Source of the DNA: Albirhodobacter sp042466415
GTDB lineage: Bacteria; Pseudomonadota; Alphaproteobacteria; Rhodobacterales; Rhodobacteraceae
Reading direction: 5' to 3'
DNA: 64,000 nucleotides
Assembly (NCBI RefSeq): GCF_042466415.1
Contig: NZ_JAXHCH010000002.1
Location: 1,674,001 to 1,738,000 of the forward strand
A model generated the notes under the pieces. The model saw only the letters and a program-made list of their open reading frames with translations. It made no database searches and had not been told where the DNA came from. Position numbers and translations under genes: made by a program. Every line of letters starts with the position of its first letter. The stretch's first letter is position 1. Shown piece by piece: positions 9,203 to 18,378 of this stretch.

Positions 9203-10651
9203 TCACGTCCGCCAAAAGCGCGGCAAAAGCAAAACATAGACCGAAAGCAATTCAAGTCGCCCAACAAACATCCCGAAAATCATGACCCATTTTGCAGAGA
9301 TCGGGAAATTGACGACAGATCCGTTCGCCGTAATCTCGGGCCCCCACGCGGGGCCGACATTCGCAATTGCCGTCCAAGCAGCCGTCATCGCGGTTTTCGC
9401 CTCCAGCCCGGTGAGCGAGAGCGCGATAATCAAAAGCCCGAATGTCAGGATAAAGAACGAGAAAAACGCGATAACCGAACTGGTGACATCCTCGCCCACG
9501 GTTTGTCCGGCATAGCGCACCCGCTCGACACGATGCGCGCCGTAGAGCCTGCGGATTTGCGTTTTAATGGCCTCAATCAGGATCATGTAGCGAAAGACCT
9601 TCACCGAGCACCCCGTTGACGATGTACAGCCCCCGATGAGGCCCGCCATAATCAACACCATGAAGGCCAGATGCCCCCATTTTGTCACATCCTCGGACGC
9701 GTAGCCCGTGCCGGAGAACGTCGAGATCACGTTGAACGTCACTTCGCGCAAGGTCGGCCAGAAGTCGGCCTCGTGGCGGAACATACGGTAGCCGACGATC
9801 ACGGCGATAGCATAGGCCGTCCACCGCAAATACGCCCGCAATTGCACATCTTGCCACATCGGCAAAACATGGCCCTGCGCGAGCTGAATATAGCGGATGA
9901 ACGGCATCGACGCGACCAGCATGAAGAACGAGGCCGCGTATTCAGGCGCCCCCGTATAGACCGCGAAGCTCGCGTCATAATTTGAAAACCCGCCCGTGCT
10001 CATCGTGGTCAACGCGTGAACCGCCGCATCAAATGCGGTCATGCCCAACAAGGCATACACCGCCGCGCACAGCACCGTCAGCCAGACGTAGAGCTTAATC
10101 ATCGCGTTCGAGATATCCATCGCGCGCGGCAGAATTTTACCTAAGGTATCAAACCCTTCGGAGCGGAAAAACTGCATCCCCCCCACCCGCATTACGGGCA
10201 GGAAAATCATCGCCACGATCACGATCCCGAGGCCGCCCAGCCATTGCAAGATCCCGCGCCACATATTCGTTCCAGCGGGCAGGTCATTCAGCTTGGGGAA
10301 GACAGTCGTTCCCGTCGTCGTAACCCCCGACATCGCCTCGAAATAGGCATCCGTAAAGGAGACATGCGGCGCGCCAATGATAAAGGGCAGCGCCCCGAAG
10401 GCAGGCAGCGCAAGCCAGACACCCGATGTCAGAACGAAGCTTTGCTGCAACGTAATCACCGCACCGAGCCGGTTTTGAGAAGCTAACGCAAGCAAACCGC
10501 CCGAAAGCGTCGTCAAAATGGAGGCTTCGAGGAAGTTCTGCCAATTGGGATCGCCATGCGCGAAATCAATCGCCATCGGCACCAACATTGTGAGCCCGAG
10601 CACGGCAACCAAAAGGCCAATAATATATCCGACAGGGCGTAAGTCGATCAT
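9203..10651 (-). CDS. trkH: TrkH-family potassium uptake membrane protein
   Basis: The 482-aa integral membrane protein has the TrkH/KtrB fold of repeated M1-P-M2 units. Selectivity-filter segments are visible: SGVTTTGTTVFP, TTMSTGGFSNYD, STFSGTGYASED and a final segment near TAIANVGPAWG, as in K+ translocating subunits. The motif GGCTSSTGCSVKVFRY is typical of TrkH. It moves K+ inward, normally with a cytoplasmic TrkA subunit, which is not in this window. The gene stands alone, divergent from pyc across 282 bases that should carry both promoters. Confidence 0.92.
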   Translation of the reverse strand: MIDLRPVGYIIGLLVAVLGLTMLVPMAIDFAHGDPNWQNFLEASILTTLSGGLLALASQNRLGAVITLQQSFVLTSGVWLALPAFGALPFIIGAPHVSFTDAYFEAMSGVTTTGTTVFPKLNDLPAGTNMWRGILQWLGGLGIVIVAMIFLPVMRVGGMQFFRSEGFDTLGKILPRAMDISNAMIKLYVWLTVLCAAVYALLGMTAFDAAVHALTTMSTGGFSNYDASFAVYTGAPEYAASFFMLVASMPFIRYIQLAQGHVLPMWQDVQLRAYLRWTAYAIAVIVGYRMFRHEADFWPTLREVTFNVISTFSGTGYASEDVTKWGHLAFMVLIMAGLIGGCTSSTGCSVKVFRYMILIEAIKTQIRRLYGAHRVERVRYAGQTVGEDVTSSVIAFFSFFILTFGLLIIALSLTGLEAKTAMTAAWTAIANVGPAWGPEITANGSVVNFPISAKWVMIFGMFVGRLELLSVYVLLLPRFWRT

Positions 10652-10933
10652 CGTCCCTGATTGCGGCGCGACCTCGCGCCTGTCAAGCCCCGCAGCAATC
10701 CGTTTCAGAAGATCGAGGCGCCCAACCGCGCAAGGCAGATCGCGCCCAAGGGCGTTTCACTCTGGTAAACGTGCCGTGCAAATTCTTTAAATTGGTAAGC
10801 TCGGCTGGGCAATTTACGCAGTTTCTTCTTGCGCTGCATTGCGGCGCGAGTAAGCTGCCTTGCAATAAAAAGCGCGCACAGACATGGCCCGGTCAACGCG
10901 CGGATCGTCGTCAGTATATAGAAGGCTACCCCG

Positions 10934-13900
10934 ATGTTTAGCAAAATTCTGATCGCCAACCGAGGCGAAATCGCCATCCGCGTGATGCGCGCAGCCAATG
11001 AAATGGGCAAAAAGACGGTTGCCGTTTATGCGGAGGAGGACAAGCTGAGCCTCCACCGGTTCAAGGCCGATGAGGCCTACCGGATCGGTGAAGGGATGTC
11101 GCCTGTCGGGGCGTATCTTGCGATTGACGAGATTATTCGCGTGGCCAAGCTGGCAGGCGCGGATGCGATCCATCCTGGCTACGGGCTTCTCTCCGAAAAC
11201 CCTGACTTCGTTGAAGCATGCTTCGCCAACGGCATCACATTTATTGGCCCCAAGGCAGAAACGATGCGCGCTCTGGGCGATAAGGCTTCCGCACGCCGTG
11301 TGGCGATTGCGGCAGATGTTCCGGTGATTCCGGCAACGGAAGTTTTGGGGGATGATTTCGACGCCATCAAGAAAGAGGCGGCAGAGGTCGGCTATCCGCT
11401 GATGCTCAAAGCCTCTTGGGGCGGGGGCGGACGCGGCATGCGGCCTATCCTGAATGAGGGGGAGCTGGTCGAAAAAGTCCGCGAGGGGCGCCGCGAGGCC
11501 GAGGCCGCATTTGGCAATGGCGAGGGTTATCTGGAAAAGATGATCTTGCGCGCGCGCCATGTCGAAGTACAGCTTTTGGGCGACACGCATGGCAATCTTT
11601 ACCACCTGTATGAGCGCGACTGCTCGGTGCAGCGCCGAAATCAAAAAGTTGTCGAGCGCGCTCCTGCCCCCTATCTGACCGAGGAGCAGCGCGCCGAAGT
11701 CTGCGCGCTCGCACTTAAAATCGGTCAAGCTGTCGGCTACCAAAACGCCGGTACTGTCGAATTCCTGATGGATATGGACAGCCAGAAATTCTACTTCATC
11801 GAGGTGAACCCGCGGGTTCAGGTGGAGCACACCGTCACCGAAGAAGTGACCGGCATCGACATTGTTCAGGCGCAAATTCGAATCGCGGAAGGCGCAACCC
11901 TAGCGGAGGCGACCGGCACACCTGACCAAAGCCACGTCACTTTGTCGGGTCACGCGCTGCAATGTCGCGTGACGACGGAAGATCCCCAGAACAACTTCAT
12001 TCCCGATTATGGCCGGATCACCGCATACCGTTCGGCAACCGGTATGGGCATTCGCCTCGATGGCGGCACGGCTTACGCGGGCGGCGTAATCACGCGCTAT
12101 TACGATAGCTTGTTGGTAAAAGTCACCGCTTGGGCCCCAACACCCGAGGCCGCGATTAACCGGATGGACCGGGCGCTGCGCGAATTCCGTATCCGCGGTG
12201 TGAGCACGAATATCGACTTCGTCATCAACCTGCTCAAGCACCCGACCTTCCTAGATTATTCCTACACCACGAAGTTCATCGACACATCGACCGATCTGTT
12301 CAACTTCAAAAAACGCCGCGACCGTGCGACAAAAATCCTGACCTATATCGCGGATATCACCGTGAACGGGCATCCTGAAACCGCCGGGCGCCCCAAGCCG
12401 CCAGCCGAAGCGCGCGCCCTCAAAGCCCCCGCGCCCAAAGGCGAGATCAAGGCAGGCACGCGCAACTTGCTCGAAGCCGAAGGCCCGAAAGCCGTAGCCG
12501 ACTGGATGAAGGCACAGCAAAAGCTGTTGATCACCGACACGACGATGCGCGACGGGCATCAATCCTTGCTCGCCACGCGGATGCGTTCTGTCGATATGAT
12601 TCGTATCGCGCCAACCTATGCGGCAAATCTCAGCGATCTGTTCTCGGTGGAATGCTGGGGCGGCGCGACATTCGATGTCGCCTACCGCTTCTTGCAAGAA
12701 TGCCCGTGGCAGCGCCTGCGCGATATTCGCGCACGGATGCCCAACGTGATGACGCAAATGCTTTTGCGCGCGTCGAACGGTGTTGGCTACACGAACTATC
12801 CCGATAACGTCGTCCAGTTCTTCGTCAAACAGGCGGCAGAAACCGGCGTCGACGTGTTCCGCGTCTTTGACAGCCTGAACTGGGTTGAAAACATGCGCGT
12901 CGCGATGGATGCGGTGGTCGAGGCCAACAAGGTTTGCGAGGGCACGATTTGCTACACCGGCGATCTGCTCGACCCCAATCGCGCCAAGTATGATCTGAAA
13001 TACTATGTCGGTATGGCCAAAGAGCTGGAGGCCGCGGGCGCGCATGTGCTGGGCCTCAAGGATATGGCAGGTTTGCTCAAGCCTGCCGCGGCCCGCGCGC
13101 TCATCAAGGCGCTGAAAGATGAGGTCGGCCTGCCGATCCATTTCCATACGCATGACACGTCCGGCATTGCCGGCGCGACCGTGCTTGCCGCCGCAGATGC
13201 GGGCGTGGACGCTGTTGATGCCGCGATGGATGCGTTCTCGGGCGGCACATCGCAGCCTTGCCTTGGCTCGATCGTCGAGGCCACGCGCAACACCGATCGC
13301 GAAACGGGTCTCGATATCGAGGCGATCCGTCAGGTGTCCAACTATTGGGAGGGTGTGCGCCAACAATACCGCGCGTTTGAGAGCGGTCTGGAGGCCCCTG
13401 CCTCGGAGGTTTACCTCCATGAGATGCCCGGCGGCCAATTCACCAACCTCAAGGCGCAGGCGCGCTCGCTCGGGCTTGAGGAGCGCTGGCATGAAGTGGC
13501 GCAGGCCTATGCCGACGCGAATCAGACCTTCGGCGATATCGTCAAAGTCACACCCTCGTCGAAGGTCGTCGGGGATATGGCGCTGATGATGGTCGCGCAA
13601 AATCTCACGCGCACGCAGGTCGAAGATCCTGCGGTGGATGTCGCCTTCCCCGATTCGGTGATCGATATGCTGCGCGGCAATTTGGGTCAGCCTCCGGGCG
13701 GTTGGCCGCAAGGCATCTCGAAGAAGGTGTTGAAAGACGAAACCGCCTCGACAGAGCGCCCTGGCAAGCACCTAGCCCCTGTCGACATTGAGGCCGTGCG
13801 CGAGAAAGTCACGGCGGAGCTCGAAGGCCTCAAGATCGATAACGAGGATCTCGCGGGCTACTTGATGTATCCCAAGGTCTTCCTCGATTACATGGGCCGC

Positions 13901-14368
13901 CATCGGTCTTACGGGCCTGTGCGGGCCTTGCCGACACCTGTGTTCTTCTACGGCATGGAAGCGGGCGATCAAATCGCCGCAGAGATTGATCCGGGCAAGA
14001 CGCTCGAAATTCGCCTGCAAGCGGTTGGGGAGACAGATGACATCGGTGAGGTCAAAGTGTTCTTTGAACTCAACGGTCAACCGCGCGTCATCCGAGTGCC
14101 GAACCGTGCTGTGAAAGCGCAAACGGCGGCCAAGCCGAAGGCAGATCCTGCCAACGCAGGCCATATCGGGGCGCCGATGCCAGGGTCTGTGGCGGGCGTT
14201 GCCGTCACTGTGGGGCAGCAGGTTAACGTGGGCGATCTACTGGTGACAATTGAAGCCATGAAGATGGAAACCGGCATTCATGCTGACCGTGCCGCAACCG
14301 TTAAGGCGGTGCATGTAAGCGTGGGCGCACAGATCGATGCGAAAGATCTGCTCGTTGAGCTTGAATAA
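10934..14368 (+). CDS. pyc: Pyruvate carboxylase
   Basis: The 1144-aa single-chain enzyme has all domains. Biotin carboxylase is at 1-450 (FSKILIANRGEIAIRVMRA, HPGYGLLSENPDF, WGGGGRGMR, FIEVNPRVQVEHTVTE). The carboxyltransferase barrel is at about 530-800 (TDTTMRDGHQSLLATRMRS, HFHTHDTSG). The C-terminal biotinyl domain has EAMKMETG as the biotin-Lys site. It carboxylates pyruvate to oxaloacetate and refills the TCA cycle. The start is preceded by GAAGG 8 bases before the ATG. It is monocistronic, with a strong terminator 28 bases after the stop. The PPDK-like gene in the same window acts around the same pyruvate/PEP node. Confidence 0.98.
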   Translation: MFSKILIANRGEIAIRVMRAANEMGKKTVAVYAEEDKLSLHRFKADEAYRIGEGMSPVGAYLAIDEIIRVAKLAGADAIHPGYGLLSENPDFVEACFANGITFIGPKAETMRALGDKASARRVAIAADVPVIPATEVLGDDFDAIKKEAAEVGYPLMLKASWGGGGRGMRPILNEGELVEKVREGRREAEAAFGNGEGYLEKMILRARHVEVQLLGDTHGNLYHLYERDCSVQRRNQKVVERAPAPYLTEEQRAEVCALALKIGQAVGYQNAGTVEFLMDMDSQKFYFIEVNPRVQVEHTVTEEVTGIDIVQAQIRIAEGATLAEATGTPDQSHVTLSGHALQCRVTTEDPQNNFIPDYGRITAYRSATGMGIRLDGGTAYAGGVITRYYDSLLVKVTAWAPTPEAAINRMDRALREFRIRGVSTNIDFVINLLKHPTFLDYSYTTKFIDTSTDLFNFKKRRDRATKILTYIADITVNGHPETAGRPKPPAEARALKAPAPKGEIKAGTRNLLEAEGPKAVADWMKAQQKLLITDTTMRDGHQSLLATRMRSVDMIRIAPTYAANLSDLFSVECWGGATFDVAYRFLQECPWQRLRDIRARMPNVMTQMLLRASNGVGYTNYPDNVVQFFVKQAAETGVDVFRVFDSLNWVENMRVAMDAVVEANKVCEGTICYTGDLLDPNRAKYDLKYYVGMAKELEAAGAHVLGLKDMAGLLKPAAARALIKALKDEVGLPIHFHTHDTSGIAGATVLAAADAGVDAVDAAMDAFSGGTSQPCLGSIVEATRNTDRETGLDIEAIRQVSNYWEGVRQQYRAFESGLEAPASEVYLHEMPGGQFTNLKAQARSLGLEERWHEVAQAYADANQTFGDIVKVTPSSKVVGDMALMMVAQNLTRTQVEDPAVDVAFPDSVIDMLRGNLGQPPGGWPQGISKKVLKDETASTERPGKHLAPVDIEAVREKVTAELEGLKIDNEDLAGYLMYPKVFLDYMGRHRSYGPVRALPTPVFFYGMEAGDQIAAEIDPGKTLEIRLQAVGETDDIGEVKVFFELNGQPRVIRVPNRAVKAQTAAKPKADPANAGHIGAPMPGSVAGVAVTVGQQVNVGDLLVTIEAMKMETGIHADRAATVKAVHVSVGAQIDAKDLLVELE

Positions 14369-14395
14369 GCAACGCATCGCCTGACCCAACGACAT

Positions 14396-14423
14396 CAAAA
14401 GGGGCCCATGTGGCCCCTTTTTC
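14396..14423 (+). terminator. Intrinsic terminator of pyc
   Basis: AAAAGGGGCC, loop CATGT, GGCCCCTTTTT: a perfect stem with a T-run just after the pyc stop. Confidence 0.9.
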
Positions 14424-14604
14424 TTCGCGCCGCCCCCCTACCCTCGCGGCGCTCCGCCTTCAATCCACACCAAACATATCCGGCGCGCAGGGCGTGCCCG
14501 ATAACGCAGGCCATGCAACGTCCGCGATCCTGTCGCGTTCGGCGCGCCCGCCCGAAGAGAGATTGCCTTGATGTGAAAATTTCTCATCACCTCGCATTTT
14601 CCTC

Positions 14605-14633
14605 TTGCAGCCTCGCCCATCATCCCCTAAATC
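14605..14633 (+). promoter_or_regulatory. Possible tRNA-Gly promoter
   Basis: TTGCAG (14605-14610) and TAAATC (14628-14633) are spaced 17 bases apart, 36 bases before the first tRNA-Gly. Match to consensus is weak. The rest of 14424-14669 shows no gene. Confidence 0.25.
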
Positions 14634-14669
14634 CCGCCTCACCGATCAGGAGACTGATTGGATTGGAGT

Positions 14670-14744
14670 GCGGGCGTAGCTCAGGGGTAGAGCATAACCT
14701 TGCCAAGGTTAGGGTCGGGCGTTCGAATCGCCTCGCCCGCTCCA
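14670..14744 (+). tRNA. tRNA-Gly (GCC), copy 1
   Basis: A 75-base cloverleaf: acceptor GCGGGCG/CGCCCGC, D arm GCTC..GAGC, anticodon loop with GCC in TTGCCAA, T arm with GTTCGAATC, discriminator T and encoded CCA. Confidence 0.97.
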
Positions 14745-14804
14745 ACTTCCTAACGGAAGCGTTTTAGGACACGTAAAGTCCTCGCGGTTGAAGAAACCTG
14801 GAGT

Positions 14805-14879
14805 GCGGGCGTAGCTCAGGGGTAGAGCATAACCTTGCCAAGGTTAGGGTCGGGCGTTCGAATCGCCTCGCCCGCTCCA
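14805..14879 (+). tRNA. tRNA-Gly (GCC), copy 2
   Basis: Identical in sequence to the copy 60 bases upstream, including encoded CCA. The short spacer and one terminator after this copy suggest a single two-tRNA transcript. Confidence 0.97.
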
Positions 14880-14888
14880 AATACAAAA

Positions 14889-14914
14889 AGACCTCCCTTC
14901 GGGGAGGTTTTTTG
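14889..14914 (+). terminator. Terminator of the tRNA-Gly pair
   Basis: ACCTCCC, loop TTCG, GGGAGGT, then six T: a classic tetraloop terminator 10 bases after the second tRNA. Confidence 0.92.
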
Positions 14915-14983
14915 CTTTTTAGCGCCGCGATATAATCCGCGAGTCAGATAGGGCCGATAACCTCTCGGCCGCACGCTCCTGCC

Positions 14984-15511
14984 TCAGCCACAGGCGCGCC
15001 GCCGAGGCGCATCATCGCGACGCTCAGCGCTATACTCATACGGCAGCGCAAGTCGCGCCTGACGCTCGCAGCTATCGGATAGAACGCACCGCCCGCACAA
15101 ATCCGGCGCTCCCTCCGCGAGGGCGCAATCGACAGGCCCGACGCGCAAGAAATACCGCGCAATCTCCACAAGGTCATGCACCTGAATCGGGCGCGGCAAG
15201 ACACAGCGCAGCGAAGAAATCATCGCGAACAACTCTCCTTGCGAAAACACGGGGCTGTCGGAGAGAAAAATCGTCACGACATCGGGATTGTGAAACTGCG
15301 CCGCCATCGCCACGCTCAACCCGTTTTCCGATACACATCCCGTGCCTTTAGGAAACAGCGACGCGATCAGCAGATCAGGCGGATCGAGCCGCGCGTAGGA
15401 CTGCGCCAAAGAGGTGCTGTCGGTGTGCAAAATATGATGATGATCCGCCGTGAGGCTCCGCACCACGTTCTTCGCGGCCACCGTGTTGTCTTCCAAAAAG
15501 ATGATACGCAT
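14984..15511 (-). CDS. Degenerate receiver-like protein with a four-Cys C-terminal motif
   Basis: The 175-aa product starts MRIIFLEDNTVAAKNVVRSL, like a CheY receiver domain with its acidic pocket. Where the phospho-Asp should be, the strand reads PDLLIASLFP, so no Asp is available. The usual Lys region reads LPRPIQ. It should not be phosphorylated in the normal way. Residues about 128-150 carry C-x9-C-x2-C-x5-C (DCALAEGAPDLCGRCVLSDS then C), which could bind a metal or Fe-S cluster. I do not recognise a named family. An exact CtrA-type site lies about 40 bases upstream of its start, suggesting cell-cycle or motility control. Confidence 0.65.
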   Translation of the reverse strand: MRIIFLEDNTVAAKNVVRSLTADHHHILHTDSTSLAQSYARLDPPDLLIASLFPKGTGCVSENGLSVAMAAQFHNPDVVTIFLSDSPVFSQGELFAMISSLRCVLPRPIQVHDLVEIARYFLRVGPVDCALAEGAPDLCGRCVLSDSCERQARLALPYEYSAERRDDAPRRRACG

Positions 15512-15551
15512 CGCAACACTCCACTACGGCTTGAAGCGTAGCGGCCCGCCG

Positions 15552-15566
15552 TTAAAAACCTGTTAA
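15552..15566. promoter_or_regulatory. Candidate CtrA binding site
   Basis: TTAA at 15552-15555 and TTAA at 15563-15566 are separated by 7 bases, the full CtrA consensus known from Caulobacter and other Alphaproteobacteria. It sits between the receiver-like gene (minus, start 15511) and hisB (plus, start 15691). Confidence 0.45.
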
Positions 15567-15690
15567 GGCATAAACGATTTGTTCATAGGTATATCCATTC
15601 CCTTGAGAAATTGCGCCGCCGCAGCGCCTTCGAAACGCTTAACAACCAGCGCTTTGCAGCCTATAAGGGCGCAAACATTGAGGGATAATT

Positions 15691-16278
15691 ATGCGCAAGG
15701 CCTCCATTACCCGTAAAACTGCCGAGACCGAGATCAACGTCGAGATCAACCTCGACGGCACAGGCATCTACGACAACCAGACCGGCGTCGGGTTCTTCGA
15801 TCACATGCTCGACCAACTTTCGCGTCACTCGTTGATTGATATGACAATCCGCGCCAAGGGGGATCTGCATATCGACGACCACCACACCGTCGAGGATACG
15901 GGGATCGCGATTGGCCAGGCCCTGACGCAAGCCTTGGGCGATAAGAAAGGAATTTATCGCTACGGTCATTTCGCGCTGGCGATGGACGACACGCAGATCA
16001 ACACCGCGCTTGACCTGTCGGCGCGGCCGTTCTTCGTTTGGAATTGCGACATGCCGAGCCCGAAAATCGGCACGTTCGATACCGAACTGGTCCGCGAGTT
16101 CTTCCAAGCCCTCTCAACGCATGGCGGCATCACCTTGCATATCGACAAACGAAACGGCTTCAATAGCCACCATATCGCCGAGGCAACGTTCAAATCCGTC
16201 GCCCGCGCCCTGCGCATGGCGGTCGAGATCGACCCCCGCATGGCGACCTCCCTCCCCTCGACCAAAGGCGCGCTCTGA
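15691..16278 (+). CDS. hisB: Imidazoleglycerol-phosphate dehydratase
   Basis: The 195-aa monofunctional enzyme dehydrates imidazole glycerol phosphate to imidazole acetol phosphate in histidine synthesis. Two Mn-binding His clusters are visible: FFDHMLDQLSRHS and DDHHTVED in the first half, HGGITLHI and FNSHHIAEATFKSVARALR in the second. The length is normal for the enzyme without a fused HisN phosphatase domain. The start follows GAGGGATAATT. Its TGA overlaps the hisH ATG by one base, so the two are translationally coupled. Confidence 0.98.
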   Translation: MRKASITRKTAETEINVEINLDGTGIYDNQTGVGFFDHMLDQLSRHSLIDMTIRAKGDLHIDDHHTVEDTGIAIGQALTQALGDKKGIYRYGHFALAMDDTQINTALDLSARPFFVWNCDMPSPKIGTFDTELVREFFQALSTHGGITLHIDKRNGFNSHHIAEATFKSVARALRMAVEIDPRMATSLPSTKGAL

Positions 16279-16919
16279 TGTCTCTTACGGTCCTCGTCGA
16301 TTACGATTCCGGCAATCTTCATTCCGCTGAAAAAGCGTTCCAACGCATGGCGCATGAAGCGGGCCATGGGACGATTACCGTCACGTCGGAACCTGACGTT
16401 GTCGCGAAGGCAGACCGGATCGTCTTGCCCGGGGATGGCGCCTTCCCCCATTGCCGCGCCAATCTGGGCGAATACGGCGGGCTGTTCGAGGCCATCTCCG
16501 AGGCGGTGACCCAGCGCGGGCGCCCCTTCATGGGGATCTGCGTCGGGATGCAGATGATGGCCACTGTAAGCCGAGAATATGAAGATACTGACGGGTTTGA
16601 CTGGATCAAAGGCGAAGTGGTCAAAATTACGCCGCGAGACCCCAGCCTGAAAGTTCCGCATATGGGCTGGAACGATCTTGTCATCGATACGCCGCACCCT
16701 GTTTTGGAGGGGATCAAGACCGGCGATCACGCCTATTTCGTGCACTCCTACCACATGCGCGTTGCCGAACCCTCGCAACGCCTTGCACATGTGGATTACG
16801 CAGGTGCCGTCACCGCGCTGATCGGACGGGATAATATGGTGGGGGCACAGTTCCACCCCGAAAAAAGTCAGGCGACGGGCCTGCGGATCTTGTCAAACTT
16901 CCTGAACTGGAAACCGTAA
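16278..16919 (+). CDS. hisH: Imidazole glycerol phosphate synthase, glutaminase subunit
   Basis: A 213-aa class I glutamine amidotransferase. The nucleophile Cys is in PFMGICVGMQMMA, and the His-Glu pair is in GAQFHPEKSQATGL. It releases ammonia from glutamine and channels it into HisF to make IGP and AICAR. It begins one base inside the hisB stop. Its partner hisF is 1.5 kb downstream, beyond an opposite-strand DUF2147 gene. A strong hairpin ends the hisBH unit immediately after the stop. Confidence 0.97.
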   Translation: MSLTVLVDYDSGNLHSAEKAFQRMAHEAGHGTITVTSEPDVVAKADRIVLPGDGAFPHCRANLGEYGGLFEAISEAVTQRGRPFMGICVGMQMMATVSREYEDTDGFDWIKGEVVKITPRDPSLKVPHMGWNDLVIDTPHPVLEGIKTGDHAYFVHSYHMRVAEPSQRLAHVDYAGAVTALIGRDNMVGAQFHPEKSQATGLRILSNFLNWKP

Positions 16920-16920
16920 C

Positions 16921-16953
16921 GACAAAGGGCGCCCGAATGAGCGCCCTTTGTTT
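16921..16953. terminator. Terminator between hisH and the DUF2147 gene
   Basis: ACAAAGGGCGC (16922-16932) pairs with GCGCCCTTTGT (16941-16951), followed by TTTA on the plus strand. It may also serve the converging minus-strand gene. Confidence 0.8.
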
Positions 16954-17001
16954 ATCTGCCTTGCGCACGTCACGCGCGATGCGGAGCGCACGCAAACCAT
17001 G

Positions 17002-17391
17002 TCACTTCACGCGCGTCCAAGTCCCGCCATCGCGGCAAATGCCCATCACACAGCCCGAAACCTTCAACTTATCGCCCGAAAGACTGAGCTTCGAGTTGTA
17101 GGTTTTATCGCGGTCAGGCGAGTAGATCTTGCCCTCGTAATTGCTGCCACCGGTGCTGCGCGTGTCGGAGATCAGCATCTTGCCCTTGTTCGGGCTGGAC
17201 GCCAGTTCCTGACCATCGCCGCCGAAGGATCTTACCAGCGTCCCGCAATAGCCCTTCCCGCATGGCACAACCTGCACATGGCCGAAGTTGCCGTTATCGT
17301 CGGTGCGGGTCTTCCACGTGCCTTCGATCGGATCAGCATGGGCAATCCCTGCGATCAGCGCGAAAGCGCCTCCCAAAATTAGTGTTTTCAT
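17002..17391 (-). CDS. DUF2147 family exported protein
   Basis: A 129-aa protein with a signal peptide (MKTLILGGAFALIAGIAHA, then DPIEG). The mature part opens with IEGTWKTRTDDNG, the usual DUF2147 start, continues with CGKGYCGTLV and SNYEGKIYSPDRDKTYNSK, and ends CVMGICRDGGTWTR. DUF2147 proteins are small periplasmic beta-barrel domains of unknown role. Four Cys in two pairs suggest disulfides. It is read against the his genes on both sides. Confidence 0.85.
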   Translation of the reverse strand: MKTLILGGAFALIAGIAHADPIEGTWKTRTDDNGNFGHVQVVPCGKGYCGTLVRSFGGDGQELASSPNKGKMLISDTRSTGGSNYEGKIYSPDRDKTYNSKLSLSGDKLKVSGCVMGICRDGGTWTRVK

Positions 17392-17559
17392 GGCTCATCC
17401 TCCAATGTTGCCGATGACCATTACGTCAGTCAAACAGCTTTGCAGCAAGTGTGACGTAGCGTATAGGGGAAACCTTCACGAAACTTTGCAATCGCCCCGC
17501 CCCTGTGGCATGACGCCCGCAACTGATCACTTGACCCATCCTTTTTCGGAGCCTCCCCG

Positions 17560-18279
17560 ATGATCCTATACCCTGCAATCGACCTTAAAGACGGCCAATG
17601 CGTGCGCTTGCTGCACGGGGACATGGATAAAGCAACGGTGTTCGGAGATGATCCGGCAGCGCAGGCCGCCAAATTCGAAGCTGCTGGCTGTGAGTGGGTC
17701 CATCTTGTTGATCTCAATGGCGCTTTCGCAGGCGAGCCGGTGAACGGCGCTGCGGTCGAAGCGATTTTGAACCGCATCACCGTGCCGGCCCAGCTTGGCG
17801 GCGGGATACGCGACATGGCGACGATCGGAACATGGATCGAAAAAGGCCTGAGCCGCGTCATCCTTGGCACGGTTGCCGTCGAGAATCCGGATCTGGTGCG
17901 CGAAGCCGCTCGTGAATTCCCGGGCAAGGTCGCGGTCGGCATTGACGCGCGTAACGGCAAGGTCGCGACAAAAGGCTGGGCCACGGAAACCGATGTGATG
18001 GTCACCGACCTTGCCAAATCGTTCGAGGACGCAGGCGTCTCGGCGATCATCTACACCGATATCATGCGCGACGGGGCGATGCAGGGGCCCAACTTCGATG
18101 CCACCGAAGCCTTGGCGCGGGCGGTGACCATTCCTGTGATTGCGTCGGGCGGGGTGTCTTCCCTCCCCGATCTGATCAAACTCCGCGACACCGGGGTGAT
18201 CGCTGGCGCGATTTCGGGCCGCGCGATTTACGATGGCGTTCTGGATTTGGGCGCCGCCCTCAAAGCCCTAAAAGCCTGA
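17560..18279 (+). CDS. hisA: Phosphoribosylformimino-AICAR ribotide isomerase
   Basis: A 239-aa (beta/alpha)8 barrel that opens the ribose ring of ProFAR to PRFAR. It starts MILYPAIDLKDGQCVRLLHG with the catalytic Asp8. It contains AQLGGGIRDM, GIDARNGKVATKGW and YTDIMRDGAMQGPN with the second catalytic Asp, and phosphate-binding VIASGGVSSL. The ATG follows GGAG. It starts a second his unit, hisA-hisF-hisE. The 168 bases upstream are shared with the divergent DUF2147 gene and should hold its promoter. Confidence 0.98.
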   Translation: MILYPAIDLKDGQCVRLLHGDMDKATVFGDDPAAQAAKFEAAGCEWVHLVDLNGAFAGEPVNGAAVEAILNRITVPAQLGGGIRDMATIGTWIEKGLSRVILGTVAVENPDLVREAAREFPGKVAVGIDARNGKVATKGWATETDVMVTDLAKSFEDAGVSAIIYTDIMRDGAMQGPNFDATEALARAVTIPVIASGGVSSLPDLIKLRDTGVIAGAISGRAIYDGVLDLGAALKALKA

Positions 18280-18289
18280 GCCACGCGGG

Positions 18290-18309
18290 AGGGGGCGCAG
18301 CCCCCTTTC
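18290..18309 (+). terminator. Hairpin in the hisA-hisF gap
   Basis: AGGGGGC, GCA loop, GCCCCCT, then TTC. The tail is short, so it may attenuate or stabilise the mRNA end rather than stop all transcription into hisF. Confidence 0.4.
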
Positions 18310-18378
18310 ATCAAGCGCCCCGATCTTTCTTTGCCAAGCCTGCCAGACGCAGATATGTAGGCAGTTAAGGAGACCAAC

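Noticed and set aside
12251..13771. 506-aa open frame opposite pyc
   Set aside because: Its composition (His/Arg/Leu-rich, no domain) is that of a shadow of the pyc coding frame in G+C-rich DNA.
14670..14879. tRNA-Gly pair as an integration attachment site
   Set aside because: No integrase, no partial tRNA repeat downstream and ordinary core genes on both sides.
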